From Tenodera sinensis (lineage: Eukaryota; Arthropoda; Insecta; Mantodea; Mantidae), in assembly GCA_030765045.1 (NCBI GenBank), contig CM060972.1, positions 2,340,501 to 2,404,500 on the forward strand: DNA of 64,000 bases, in the 5' to 3' direction. The translations under genes and the position numbers were made by a program. The notes beneath the pieces are model-generated. The model worked only from the letters and a program-made list of their open reading frames with translations, had not been told where the DNA came from and made no database searches. Positions within the stretch are counted from its first letter, which is position 1. Every line of letters begins with the position of its first letter. Positions 1 to 13,500 of this stretch are shown here, one piece after another.

Positions 1-49
1 TACACTATTACAACTTAATATTATATCAATACTGTTTATTTGGTTCATA

Positions 50-1510
50 TTATCGAAGATATTGGTCATTTGAGTAGTAGCATCCTTCTATGCAAAATTT
101 CTTTAAGTCTTTCTTGAATACGTTAAAGTTATTAATATTTTTCAGATAAGCCGGGAGTATATGAGCTGCAGTAGTACGTTTGGTTTTATACATCTCTAGC
201 CTATGTGACTGAACGTGAAAGTGGTGCAGTGCTCATGTATTTGTTTGTTTGACCTACGTCTTGCCTGTTGAACAATTGTTCTATTACCTCATACATGTAT
301 AGAGAGTACAGAGTTAGAATTGTTAGGTCTTTGAAGGCTTGCCTACACGAATCTGTTTGTTTCGTTCTCAAAATTAGCCTTCACGCTCTTTTTTGGAGAA
401 AGAATACTCTGTTAGTGTACTTCTTAGCACAGCGTTCCCACACTCTTATCCTGTATGATAGGTGCGGGTAGATTAATCCATAATATAATATTGTTTGTGT
501 ATTAACATCCACTATATTTCTCATTTTTTTCATTACAAGTAACCCTCAACTTACTTTGTTGCAGATATAATTAATGTGTTTGTTGTATGCAAGGTTTTTA
601 TCCACAATTACTCCTAGAAAATTTGCCTTTTTGACTGCATTTACTTGTCTGTTTTCAATGGCTATATTTGTATTTGCAATTAACCTATTCTGTGGAGTTT
701 GAAACTGGATGTAATTTGTCTTTATTTAAGTTCGATGTGTAAGTTATTGGAACTAAAATATTGTATAATTTATGTTGAGTTACCTATTGTCACATTTTCC
801 AGAGCCTGAGAACTCATACCTGTATTTACTATTGATGTATCATCAGCGTACTTAAATATGTTTCCTTCAGAGATGTTTGGGATATCATTGATATAGATTA
901 TAAAGAGAAGGGGGCGAGAACGGAACCTTGAGGTACTCCATGTCACTAGTTTACTATTTGAGAAGTATTCAGCGATGTGTTGATTCTTAGCATGTGTAAT
1001 TTTTACTTGTTGGGATCGTTTGCTCAGATATGTCCTAATTAATTTGTTTGGTATTCCACGTATCGCATAATGATTCAGTTTATCTAGTAAGAGTTCATGT
1101 TCAATGCAATCAAACACTTTCGAAAGATCAAAAAATATACCGCTACTGATTTCATTGCTATCCAACTTATTTATTATGTGGTCGATTATTTCTGATATGC
1201 CATGTTTTGTCAATTTATTTTTTCTGAAATTATTGAAAGTTGACCAGAATTTTATATTTGTCTATAAATGATATGATTTGATCAGCTATTATTCTTTCCA
1301 CTGATTTGGAGAGTGACGAGATAAGTGTTACTTGTATCAATCATCTCCTTTTTTATGTATAGGTATGACTGTAGAGTTGTTCAGGCAATTGGGGAATATA
1401 CCTGACGTAATAACAGAGTTAATTAAATTTAATAATGGTTCTAACATGAAAGGAGCGCATTGCTTCAGTATAGTATTAGAGATATCATCTGGTCCAGAAG
1501 AGGTAACACT
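50..1510 (-). pseudogene. decayed non-LTR retrotransposon reverse transcriptase, 3' half
   Basis: Reading leftward from 1510 the frames give, in order, SSGPDDISNTILKQCAPFML, SGIFPNCLNNSTVIPIHKKG, FDLSKVFDCIEHELLLDKLN, FKYADDTSIV (catalytic YADD), KANFLGVIVDKNLAYNKHIN and the C-terminal LPAYLKNINNFNVFKKDLKK, ending at a TAA at 50-52. This is the RT palm/thumb and C-terminal order of a CR1/Jockey-type LINE. Several stops and frameshifts make it a pseudogene. The longest open piece is 770-1213. The endonuclease domain is absent (5' truncation), and the element's 3' UTR may run left of the window. Confidence 0.85.
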
Positions 1511-1752
1511 TCAATGGTAACCTTTGGAATTTCTCATCCCAAACTAAGTTTAAAGGTTATTTCTTTTCACTCACTTTAATTGTGAAACAAGGATGAACTC
1601 CAGTTTTGAAACTTCATATCATTGGGGGGGGGGAGCATTGTATTGTATTTGAAGGAAATTTATCATCACCGCCACCACCGCCGCCACCACCACCACTGCC
1701 ATTATTACTATTATTATTGAGGTTGCTAATAACACCATCACCACAGCCTGTA

Positions 1753-1968
1753 GGTCTGGGTGGCTCAGTTGGTTAGACACTGGCCTACTGATCCCAAGGC
1801 CGTGGGTTCAAATCCAGCTCAGACCGATGGTTTTTAAGTGTGCTTAAAAGTGACAGCTCCATGTCAGATTTACTGGCATGTAAAAGAACTCCTGCAGGAT
1901 AAAATTCTGGCACACCAGCGATGCTGATGTGATCCTGGCAATTGACAGCGTTGTTAAATAACAAAATA
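1753..1968 (+). mobile_element. SINE family A, copy 1 (tRNA-derived)
   Basis: The tRNA-like head has A box TGGCTCAGTTGGTTAGA and B box GGTTCAAATCC. It is followed by a body shared with copies at 36480, 52539 and 54745 (TTTTTAAGTGTGCTTAAAA, then GATGTGATCCTGGCAATTGA). No clean target duplication was seen for this copy. Confidence 0.85.
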
Positions 1969-2107
1969 GTTTGTAATAGTTGTAATTTAAAACCGCTGAG
2001 CCTTGGTGTGGATGCCTAGTCAGTCTAACAGGGCTCTTCTTGCCTGTGATAACAATGTTGTTTGCAGGTTGAATCTGGTATTTGTAGCCCTTTAAACTGA
2101 AGTGCTT

Positions 2108-2120
2108 ACATTTCTCATAC
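2108..2120 (+). repeat. left target-site duplication of LINE copy 1
   Basis: The 13 bases ACATTTCTCATAC are repeated exactly at 3446-3458, directly after the CAA tail. They mark the insertion point in the IVD intron. Confidence 0.9.
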
Positions 2121-3445
2121 CAGGAATGAAGTGGGGATGTTCCAGAGCAACGCTTAACACAACATATAATATATATATAAAACCATTGTTTACTTACTGC
2201 AGCGAAGTTCTTGTAACAGCAAACACAAAAAACATTCAAATCTTTCAAAACCAAAGTCTGAGATTAATTACAGGTGCTATCAAAACCACACCAATAGCAG
2301 CTATGGAAATACTAACCAACCAATACCCCATTGAATATGAAATAGAAAAAGCGGCTCTTATTCAACACGAAAAGTTGATCAGACTCCCATTCAATACATG
2401 GCACAAGAGAAATTTTACACATACACTAAAGACTCAGGAGAGCTTTCTTTCCAAAATTCAAGACATCAAGAAGGATGTACACCTTCCTAATTCAAAGGAA
2501 AACTTCATATCTAAAGTCAATCCGACACAAACATTAGACATCACATATTATTTACACCTCACAGAAAAAGTTAAAAAAAGTGATACTCCAACTAGTGTTC
2601 TAAAATTATTGGCATTAGAGACAATCCATACTAGATTTCCAGAACATGAATGGCTCCATATTTATACTGATGGATCATTGATATCAAACCGAGATGGAGC
2701 AGGTGCTGGAGTCACATGTCACCTCTTTTCCTATTACAAATCTTTAAGTTATGGAACTACTAACTTTAATGGAGAAATTGAAGCAATTCGAATGGCCCTA
2801 CAAAATCTTTTGTACAGAATTTCACATTTTCAGCAAGCAGTTATTCTCTCAGATTCCAGGGCAGCAATTATAGCAACTACTTCCAAGTTGTCACCAAAAA
2901 ACCAAACTATTATAGAATGTTGGAAAATCCTTACCCATCTAACAGCACTTCAAAAACACCTAGTCTTCCAATGGATACCAGCTCACTGTGGACTGAGTGG
3001 TAATGAGAAAGCTGATTTTCTTGCAAAAAAGGGTACCAGCGGTGTACAAAAATCTATAGTTAATTTACCATTTTATGCAGCTAAAAGATTAGTCAACTCT
3101 AAATTCAAAAAAATTATTGCAAAATATTACTATGAAAAATCAAAGAATAAAAGATGGGAACTACCAAACATTCAAACAGTAATTCCTGAGTATCCTCGAA
3201 AAACAGCAGTTACAACCTTCAGGTTGATTACAGGATATGATTGTCTGGCAAAACATTTAAACAGAATTGGGATATATTCTTCACCACTCTGTCCTCTATG
3301 TGATCTGCAAGAGGAAATGGATCGAGACCACCTTCAAATATGCCCAGCCATTTCTAGTGCCCCATCCATCAGTGAAAAATATTGGAGAGAAAGAGGATTA
3401 ATGACTTCATTGTCAGAAATCCAGCATTAGCTAACAACAACAACA
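2121..3445 (+). mobile_element. 5'-truncated RNase H-bearing LINE, copy 1
   Basis: An open frame to the stop at 3428-3430 encodes the end of an RT protein plus a C-terminal RNase H domain. Motifs are YTDGS (D1), GEIEAI (E), ILSDSRAAI (D2) and WIPAHCGLSGNEKADFLAKK (last D). A Cys/His tail, CPLCDLQEEMDRDHLQIC, follows. The 3' end is a CAA repeat. A 13-bp duplication (2108-2120 and 3446-3458) flanks it exactly, so insertion was by target-primed reverse transcription. The frame extends a few codons into flanking DNA upstream; that start is accidental. The open frame suggests a fairly young insertion, but the copy cannot be autonomous. Confidence 0.93.
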
Positions 3446-3458
3446 ACATTTCTCATAC

Positions 3459-4315
3459 AAATTCTTACTGCAATAATTGCGTAACTTTGGATAATGATTA
3501 GTGGATTCTTCTGGGCTATTAAGCCATGGTCTGCGGGCATGTTAATGTCTACATCTGCGGTGAACATCATCAGGGCCAGTGGCTGCTGATTGGCTGACCA
3601 GCCCTGCTCACTACACTCACCGTTAAATACCACAGCATTTCCATTGGTCACAGCCGAGTCAATATACGAGACAGCTGCAAATATTGAATTCTATTTATTT
3701 AGGTTAGCATAACAAGAAATTAGAATGAAAGAACCAATAAGGTTTAACAAAACGTAAAAAATTTATAAGTTCCTTATGCTGCCTGTTAAAGGGTTAACTT
3801 TGGTTTCCCTAAATGTATTCACAAGATTACAAACCATTTCTCTCTGACGCACACGCTCAGCAGGGAATCTGTCTCACTTCTCTATAAGAGTTTGTTGTCA
3901 CATAGGAGTCATTTATGAAGATTCTGTGTGCTAAAGTATTGAGACTTATTGACATTCTAACAGCACTAACAAACTATAACACTTAAAAGACGTAATCTCA
4001 TAACAGATTGTCTGTACAGCAGAGGCTTTGTGTCAACTGATTAGCCAACACATAGAGAGGAGGGGAAACAGAATGTGCAGAAATAGTGCAGCGCAGGGCA
4101 AGCAATTCCCAGTAATACATCCATGTATCCAAAACAAAGCTCTGAAGTACTTGCTTTTTCTTTTGCAAACACTTGAGTAAGTGAAAACTTCTTAGGTTTA
4201 ATTTGAATGTAATAATATGCACTTAACAGGTATTATAAAAAGAATGGAATCAACTCTAGCTAAAAGAAAGCTATTGTCAAATTGTAATTGATTTTCGTAA
4301 TTTTTTTTAATGTAG
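3459..4315. other. IVD intron, no further feature
   Basis: Between LINE copy 1 and the first exon seen. 3500-3590 contains ATGGTCTGCGGGC and CATCATCAGG pieces faintly like the pLTR repeat at 20.1 kb. Nothing else is supported. Confidence 0.4.
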
Positions 4316-4537
4316 ACATTCTGGAAGAAACTTGGAGATATGGGAATGCTGGGCCCAACAGTCTCTACCGAGTATGGGGGTTCTGCAATGGGATATCTGG
4401 ATCACGTGATCATGGTCGAGGAACTGTCACGAGCAAGTGCGGCAGTGGCATTGAGTTATGGTGCTCATTCCAATCTGTGTGTCAATCAGATCTTCAGGAA
4501 TGGCACTCAAGAGCAAAAGATGAAATATTTACCAAAG
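4316..4537 (+). CDS. IVD: IVD internal exon A
   Basis: Encodes 74 codons in phase 0, beginning TFWKKLGDMGMLGPTV and ending MKYLPK. It follows a T-rich tract plus TGTAG acceptor and is followed by the donor GTAAGC. The region covers the YGGSAMGYLDHV and EELSRASAAVALSYGAHSN segments of the N-terminal helical domain. Confidence 0.96.
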
Positions 4538-7500
4538 GTAAGCAAGCAAGTTTTTAAACTTGTCTAACAGATCCTCTTGCTGGAGCCAGTTACTGGTTTG
4601 TTGCTGCAGCCACAAGTCCAAGATGCTAGGTTGTGTTTAAATCATTCAGAATTTCAAGCAGGTTGAATTTTAGACTATTACTTTTATTGGTAATGAATTC
4701 AATATAATTTAAGTAAGTGTGTATTAAATTCTTGTGTTAATATTTAGATTAATCTTGTAACACAGAAGTCCTTTTTCATTCCTTGTACTAAGATTGTTGA
4801 TTCTTCTTAATGATGATTTATTAGTTTCCATATAACAGACCATTCTAAAGCCAGGACTTAAGTACTTATGGTTGTAAATTGCCATTGGAATAAATGTTTC
4901 AAACATGAGATTCCCTTGTGATCTAATGGCAAAATGCAAATCAAATGAATTTAAGCTTGTGCCGGCATGTTGTTATGGTGGCTCAGTGGTTAAAAGCAGC
5001 CACATTACAGTAGAAGATCCATGTTTCAAATCCCGGATTTGAATTTCTCTTTTCTGATTCTTATCTTTTGGTGACTCATTTCATATAATGAATGCATACA
5101 TATTAAAGGTTTTGGCATCATGCTTACTACGTTTAGAGCTGGTTTCATAAACCACGGCTAAGTGCTAACACAATGTGAAACAGATTTCATACTCAAGTTA
5201 ACACAAATTCAATTTCATTGAACAATATTAGCTTTAACACAGTGTTAAACTTGATGTTAGGTTATAATTATCTTAACCCGAATGTTAAAGCATTTAAAAA
5301 ATGTTAAAAGTTGTAAAATGGCTATCACAACCTAAGCTGTTGATGTGAATTTGGTACATTTGGTATTTTTTTGATGTCGTTCCTAATGGAAGAACATGTA
5401 TGTGTTATAATATATTTAAAAACCTGTTTTCTTTTATAGAAAAACCTTTGCATAATATGAAGAAAAGTATGCCATTTTGCAACTGCAGTCCATCAATGGC
5501 AACGTAATTGAGGGATTGAAATCCACTAGATCGGTAGTGTTTTACAACTAGAAGTCATCTCCTTAGCGTGGCGATAGTACTGCTGCTTGCCAAGTGGGAA
5601 ACCTGGTTCAGGATGCACTCAGTCTCGTTAAGTCCCTGACGAGGCAATTGAGGAGCTATTTGATTGAAAAGTAGCGGCTCCTGATTGTAAAGAGTGCATA
5701 ATCAGCCAGGAGGGATGGGGGCACTGTCTACAACCCACCCTCTGGTACTGCACCCCACTCTGTGGTGGGCAGGGGCGGGGATGCAGGAAAGGGCTGTTAC
5801 ACTGTTAGTTTGGTTAGTTTTGCAGTAAGTTCGCTTGTTTGCCTCATTCACACCGCATTTTGTTATGTGCAGTATTTCATCACATAATCATCACATTTTC
5901 ATGCCCCACTCTTTTCTTTTCTTAAGTAAAAGCACACAGTGTGACCATTATGCACAGAACTGGCCATGTTAACTTTCAGTGACTAGTGTACAGTAACAGT
6001 AAGTCGGAGCGTATTCAAGCATGGCCACATTGTTGCTTGTTGTTGATAATAAAGAAGAGAGGGACCCGGAGAAAGATCACAGCATGATACTGAAGCTGCA
6101 AAGCACCCGCTCCAATTTAAAAAAAAAAATGATACTGATTTATTGAACTAAAAATAAATAAATAACTAAATAAATAAATAAATAATAATAATAGTAATAA
6201 CAGTAATAACAACAATAACAAAACAATAACATAAATATTTACAAAAGCATTTATGATATTGTCTGTCTATGTTGTGATCGTATAGCTGTGCAGTGGAGAT
6301 CACATGGGTGCCTTAGCCATGTCCGAACCTGGATCAGGATCTGACGTTGTGTCCATGAAGTTGAAGGCAGACAAAAAGAAGGATTACTATGTCCTTAATG
6401 GCAATAAGTTTTGGATTACCAATGGTCCTGATGCCGATGTGCTGGTGGTGAGTCAAATATCTTAAATATCAATTAGTTTACAAATATAAGTAAATGCTTC
6501 TAAAACTGTTAGGTAGAGTAATTGTAGTGAATATGAACTATAATTGGCACCAATCAAGAAAGGGATTGACAGTGTGCAGTGAGAGAGAAGCGATGTTGCT
6601 GCTTATCACGATTATGTGGAGAACACGTTAGGATTATGTGTGTGAAGATGGATTACGCTTGGAGTGTAGAATGGGTGTTATATCCCTATTCGAAGACAAT
6701 AGTAAAATAGTGAATGTATGTTCAAAGGATGGAACCTGCAGGTATATATCAACTTAATGATTTACGTTAACAAAAGAGACATACCTGAAGTACGTAATGG
6801 GAATCACTTGCATTGTTGCTGTAGTTGCCGGAATTCCCTGTGGAAATGACGAGCTGTTCTGTCCTTTATTCCAAAACTCCTTCACTTTCCCATGTTGCAC
6901 TTATTGCACTCTTGATTTAAGTAACCACTTTTTCACAGTTTTCGGCTTTTGCTGCTGTTAAGAGCCTCTTCTGTAGCTTTATTACCGACGACACAGTGAA
7001 ATCTTTGTTGTTTCATCTAACATAAGTCTTTACTTTGGCCCAAATTAATTCATTTAGGTTAAACTGGCAAAGGGGGAAGTGAAAGTATTTTGTGATCATC
7101 TTTCTGCATTAATACTATCAACTGCATAATCCTTTAACTGGGATATGTATCTTAACCAAGTACAACTTAATTTGCTTCCTGAGTACACCCAGATTTTGTT
7201 TGGTTTTACTATCTTGGACACAGTTAAATATTAGAAGCATTAGACAATTACAAATACTCACAATGTCTGCATAGATACACAGAATTAGACACATGTAAAC
7301 ACAAGGCAAGGAATGATGTAAACAAACTTGTCAGCAAGTAACTGATGGAAGCGTGGCAAGCTGGCGCTACAGGAAGACATTGTATATATTGCAGCAAAAA
7401 CAAGATAAGGTGCAGAGTTTGTTACTGCTGAATTGCTTGTCAGGCACATGCTGACCAGGTGTTGAATACCAGCAACTCTGGTTTCATGTCTATCATTGCT

Positions 7501-10500
7501 ACGGAAATGTCTTAGATCTAATTGGTTCTTCTTTTTTTTGCATTGACGTATTCCTCCCCTCCACTCATTTAGATGTTTCTGACATGTGGTTAGGAACTGT
7601 CAATCCCTTCTTGATTGGCACCAAGTATAGCATGATATACCGCAACCACTTGGTATCTCTTTTTACCAAGTTTTCAGGAAACATGCAGTAATGGATGCTT
7701 GCATTCTTTGGAAATGGGCAACAATGTAAAACTTTGTTTTTATTTATTTGTTTATTTGTACTAAGTCTAATACCTGAGCTATAGCCTGGTTACATCACTA
7801 TCCCTATTACTGAGGCAGAATCACACAGAATATATAATAAAACAACAAAGCTCCATATTATACCATGGTATTCGTCTAAGTTCAATACCAGTTAAATTGT
7901 CATATCTTCACTCTAATTTACATACTACATATGAAACAAAAAATAACATTACTAACCACTCAAACTGATCTGCTCTTAACCATTTGTTCTTAATTTTACA
8001 AAAATGCCCCAAGCTTTCTAGTTTGCATTTGTCAGAACAATGTTCCTCGCTGCCATTTCCTTGTTTAATTTACCAAATATCGCCTGTTAATGCCATTCAC
8101 TGCTCTGCATTGTCTAGTTTTGCACAAGTAGGACAAATTTAGTGTTCCCAATTGCTCCTAATATCTGATACGTTCCAAATTCCTAATGTAAACTATGCCC
8201 ATCCCTTTTCTTTTGCTTGTTATGCACAGTAATGTACTCCTTGCACACTTTATCTTGAGTTCTCAGATGCCGTTGTTATTGAACACAGCAAGAGGACCTT
8301 TCATATCTTTTAAAGCAGGACTAAACACATGGCTCTTTGACTTACTATTTACAGGAGTTTGTGTTGGATTTGGTTTAGGAATTTGCAACTTAAAATAATT
8401 GTTGTTTGAGTTAAACACAAAAGATCTGATAACACAAGATGACAACAATAACATGATACAGTGAAATATAACACTGGAGTATGGACAACAACGTTCATTT
8501 GTTACTGTGGTAAAGTACAAGTCCTGTTGAGTTGGACCATTCATAGCAGTAGGTTCCAGGGTCCAAGATAAAATATGTTTCTAACATCCTCTCTTATCTC
8601 CTTGTGCAATTGATTAATACACACAATTAACAAATGTTTCCATCAAACAATGTTTGTCTTTGAAGGAAAATTATGCAACACAAATTTAATTTATAAATGA
8701 AAAATCCCATAACCTGACTTAATCATGTGACGGTAATACTGAAACAAGTAAACAACTATAATCACAAAATATGACAGTGTTACATACTGATTTTTTAATA
8801 TTGTTGTATAGGAAGATATCCATTTTAACACTAACATTTTTAGTGCTTCTTTTTTTTTTTTTTTTCTCTTTCTTCTGATGCAACTAGAGGTAACACAATG
8901 AAAGCGTGCCAATGAGAGCTGCGCAAAACTTACATTTACATGTAAACCAACCTCAAGCCTGGTAAAGAGGCCTCGTAACAAAGATAAGTGATCTTTCATG
9001 GCCAATATAGCCAATTGCTTTTGTACACCTCAAAACCTATTTGAAGTAACAAACAGCTTATTGAAGAGAATAGTTGTTACAATGTTTGAGATATACTTTC
9101 AGAATAATAAGTTCTCACTATTCGTTCAACACTTCTTTTTGCAATGTTTCACGTTCTGCATGTATTCTACCATGTAAACAGTTCCAGCTTCCTGTTTCCA
9201 GAAGTGTGTACTGAATTTATGTACTTGGTGATATACACGACTCAGTGTCAGCCAATGAGCATATGCATCTTGAAGGCGTTGCTGTTATTTATATATATGA
9301 AAGTGTTCCATTCCCTTCTCTCTTTCTGTCCAACTAACTACTGCCAAGCAATGAAGGATACATTGTTATGCATTGCTGAGCGGAGCCGTATCCATCACAA
9401 TATTGCGGCTAAATCTTGAATCATGTGCAATGTTATTAGGTTTTGTAATAATATTGTAAGTATTTTTGTGTCCCTTTAGCCTCTACAGGATAACTAACAG
9501 TACTTTAACACTTTTTCACTTTAATAGTGTTACATGAAATAAACCTTTGCTTTGTCTGTATAATAGGTATACGCCAGGACAAATCCCAACGCTGCAAAGC
9601 CTCAGCATGGAATATCAGCCTTTATAGTGGAAAAGGGATTCCCGGGATTCAAAACAGGAGTAAAATTGGACAAATTGGGAATGAGAGGTTCTAATACAGC
9701 AGAGTTGATATTTGAAGACTGTAAAGTACCTGCAAGTAACTTATTAGGAGAAGAGAATAAAGGAATTTATGTGCTGTTCAGTGGCTTGGACCTGGAACGT
9801 CTTGTATTAGCTGCTGGACCTGTTGGGTAAGTTGCAGCTGTAACGTAGGAATGCTAAAGTTGTGTTTGATGTTGGGCTGCCTCTCACTCGAACAGAAATG
9901 TCGAACAGCGCTTCCAAGCAGTGAAATGAGCGGGTGCTCAGTCTGAGTGGTGTGGTGTTTAATGTGAGTGGACTGATCAATACTTCTTTATCTTAAATGA
10001 CAACTCGTGCGGGGGAAATCAGCTTCCCCGCTCGACTCGAACTGCCTCTGGAGCCTAACAGTCATTTTTCATTCTGACGAAAGCCATAGAGTCTACAATG
10101 ACCGAAAGTTCTATGTTTTTATACCTCATACGGCTGATCACCCGTGAAGCTGTAATAAATAACGCGTGCCGTGAAAGCTTTAAATCTTACATGAAGGGAT
10201 CCTGATTTATTATGTAATTGTGGTGCTTAGTATTACATTTGGGAGATGTTTTGGGTTGAATTGAGGAATGTATGTGTAAGCAAAATGTCACTATGAAATG
10301 AAAACTATCATATGGTGCATATTTCACAGCTAACACGCGCTAGCAGTAAAAGTTAACGAGAATACAGTTTCCAATCTTCTTCATATCTACGTCATCTGTG
10401 TGCATACAGTGCTGGGAGCTGGCTCTATTCATCATCTTATACACATTGTCAACTACACAATTTTAATATCATGCAAATTATCTCCTACTATTGCTGGCCA

Positions 10501-13500
10501 GTTTCATTTCTCATACATTGGTGTTGTGCGTTTTGTGGTTCCTTAGCTCGTATATAGAAACACTACCCAGTAATGTACCGGTGGTCACTTCTCTAAGAGA
10601 GGTGTCTGCTTTAATCGCTTACACTCCATAAGCAAAATTGAAGGATTTTGTTAGAACCATTTGAAGTTGCTATCAAAAAGAGAACATATGCCAGGGAACA
10701 AATGTGTTCAAGTCCCACTGTGTACGATCCAGTGCCAGTAATTTACCCAATGGAGGGGCTCAGATGTTAGACTTGGAGTACGTCTCGTAATGTAAGAAGT
10801 ACCACCAATATGAGGGTGCGCAGTGCCCCTATCACACAAGGTGAAGAGGTTGAAACCTTCCCCTACAGAACCATACACACAGGGCTCCTTTTCTACCAGT
10901 GTTTTTTGGGGGGTTCAGGGAGCCTCAAAACAACATTTGAGATGAAATATCCTCACTGGATTGTTTCCTAGATATTGTTGTAGTAAAAGTATTACAAGGC
11001 AACATAAATCAAACTGAAAGTGTGAATGTTTTTGTTTTAGACTGATGCAGGCAACGTGTGATATTGCATTTGAATATGTTCACCAGAGAAAGCAGTTCAA
11101 CAAAAGGATTGGCGAGTTTCAGCTAATTCAGGTTAGTATACAGTAAATGTTTCATCCTGGGGCAGACCTGCACCTCGAGTAACTCGCCCATGACATTTAC
11201 CAGTCCATCTGATGTCTATTGTGGTCTACTTGCACACAGTTACAATTCTGGTTCAGGGTTCAAATCATGACATGCTTATTATTGCTTTTCCTACCACATT
11301 CCTTAGGTAGGGAAGGTATTCCATTGCACCCAAACATTTGATATCAGGATTTCACTTGAAATACAAGCTGTGTTCAAAAAGTATTGAACCTTAGATCTGC
11401 AAAAACAAAAAAACAAAAAAATTTAAAATTCATGGGTTGGTTTTTTAATAGTGGCAACAATGATGTAAAAATGCCCCTCCCTCAGAGCAGGTGAACTCAT
11501 CCCCCATTCCATGCACATGTGCAGCAACAATAACAACAATGCAGTACAGCTACAATGCAAGATCAGAGGAACTGGTTGGAAATTGAATGCACAATGGCTA
11601 AGAAAGTTGAAGGATGTGTAAATGTGACAGGTATGCCTCGTCCTGCTCAACCTGCAGTAAAGGAAGATGTGCATAGATCAGAATGCCATGATTAGTGAAT
11701 TGGCCAACAATGCCAGCTTGACATCTTCAACTGTGCTCAAAGTCCTGAAGAACCTACATAGTTGAGAGTGCAGAAAATCACCTCAAGATGGGTTCCATAT
11801 GATTTGGCCGAAAATCATAGTTGATGATGTTCTCGAAGTAACTGATCGCACCCTTCACAACATCCAGAGATTAGGCAGTGCCAACTGCATCCAACAGTTT
11901 CGAAATCTCTGAGAATTACGTCGAAGGCCTGTAAAACTTCAAACGTTGTATATATGCCGTGTATCTAAATAAAAAATAGTTACCACTATCAAAAAATCAA
12001 CCTATGTATATATATATTAAGATTTGGAGGTCTGAAACACTAATCCTCTTCAAAGTGGTCTCTTTTGCAATGCACACACTTCTCCCTGTGCTCCTGCCAT
12101 TGTTGGAAATATTTCTAGAACACAGTTTTTAATGGTGATAAGCCAAGCCGTCACATTTCACATGATGTCTTCTCAAATTGGGTCCCTTTCAGTGCCATTG
12201 GTAATATCCAAAAGTCACACAGAACTATATCGGGTGACTAGGGAGACTGAATAAAATGTGCAGAATGATGGAACTGACAAGTTTTCACTGCCTCACAGAT
12301 CTGATTGTTTGTGCTCCATTGGTAGCAGTTTTGGTACAAACTGTGTGGACCTTCTCCTCATGTCCAAATCCTTGGTCAAAATTGTATGTACCAATCCAGT
12401 TCTGCTGTTGAGGTCCTACCTGGACATGGTTCGCTGTCCACTGATGTGTGGCCATCTTTCATCCATGAGGTGCTCATCGCACTGTCCCCGAAAGCCTGTT
12501 GAATCTTGCTCTTGGGTATCACCAAGCTCATGGCAAAATGTCATGCAGTATCGCTTCCCAAATTGTTCTGTCTTTTACAAAAACCAAAATCACATAGGTC
12601 AACTGGCAGTGACTGACGCTTTCTGTGGGTGGGAACAAATTCATGACTGCACATGAATGTCCCATCCACAATGCCACTGTAAGAAGTGTACTGCAGGAAA
12701 AAGTACGGTTCAATACTTTTTGAACACATCTTGCATATATTTAGTATACACACATGAAGCTATTAACGTTGAAGCAATACATCACAAGTAATGTAGAGAC
12801 CATAGCTTCACTTATTTTAAACGTGTGGTGTAAGTTAGTAGAAACACCAACAAGTTTCCCTGCCATTGTCAAGGCAACTGACATTGGTCACCCTAGCTAT
12901 GACTGTTTTGTGCAAGTGATGTCACTACCAACCTCTGATCGCAAAACAAATTGCTAACAATCTATTGGCAGTATTTCGAAATTCATAACTTAGTCCTTAA
13001 TTTTTAAAATTAATATTTTTTCCCAAGCCATTAAATCTATGGGTCCACTTAATTGTTTTAATAATTTAACCTTTGAATTTATTTCATGATTGTCAAATTC
13101 CAAACAGCTAATTTGATAATTACCACACTTTATAATTTGGAATTTTGTCCTTTTTAGAAAAATTAAGCAAAATGTTTATGCTTTTTTGAGGAGCCAAAGT
13201 TATTTTGTGTTCTTTGAAAATGTTTGTAATTTTTTATTAGCCCAAAGATGGTAAGTAAGCTTTTTAAATTTACAGTCATATTTTATTTTTTTGAGTGTAG
13301 AAACTTCATTTACAGCCTTTTGATATTTAAATTTGTCTAACTTTAATCCTCCTTTACATGAATTTGCAGTTTTCAACAGTTTAATTCACGGGCTGATAAA
13401 TATACCCTTTAATAAGGAAGAATTTTACACAGAATAGGAGCACATTATCAAAACCACATTAATTAGTGGTTTTAATTCAGAATTTATACATAAAAGAGAG

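Noticed and set aside
1753..1827. tRNA gene candidates (also heads at 26193, 27965, 36484 and 55455)
   Set aside because: Each A/B-box head is followed by a body repeated elsewhere in the window and several have target duplications, so they are SINEs, not tRNA genes.
3510..3660. Fourth pLTR palindrome
   Set aside because: Shares a few words with the 20.1-kb repeat (GGTCTGC, CATCATCAG) but no inverted partner or helix II is present.
5150..5300. MITE suggested by GGTTTCATAAACCA
   Set aside because: A short palindrome only; no matching inverted terminus found downstream.
10070..10190. Hammerhead-like pieces (CTGACGA, GACCGAAAGT) in an IVD intron
   Set aside because: The core words occur but helix II and helix I cannot be paired convincingly.
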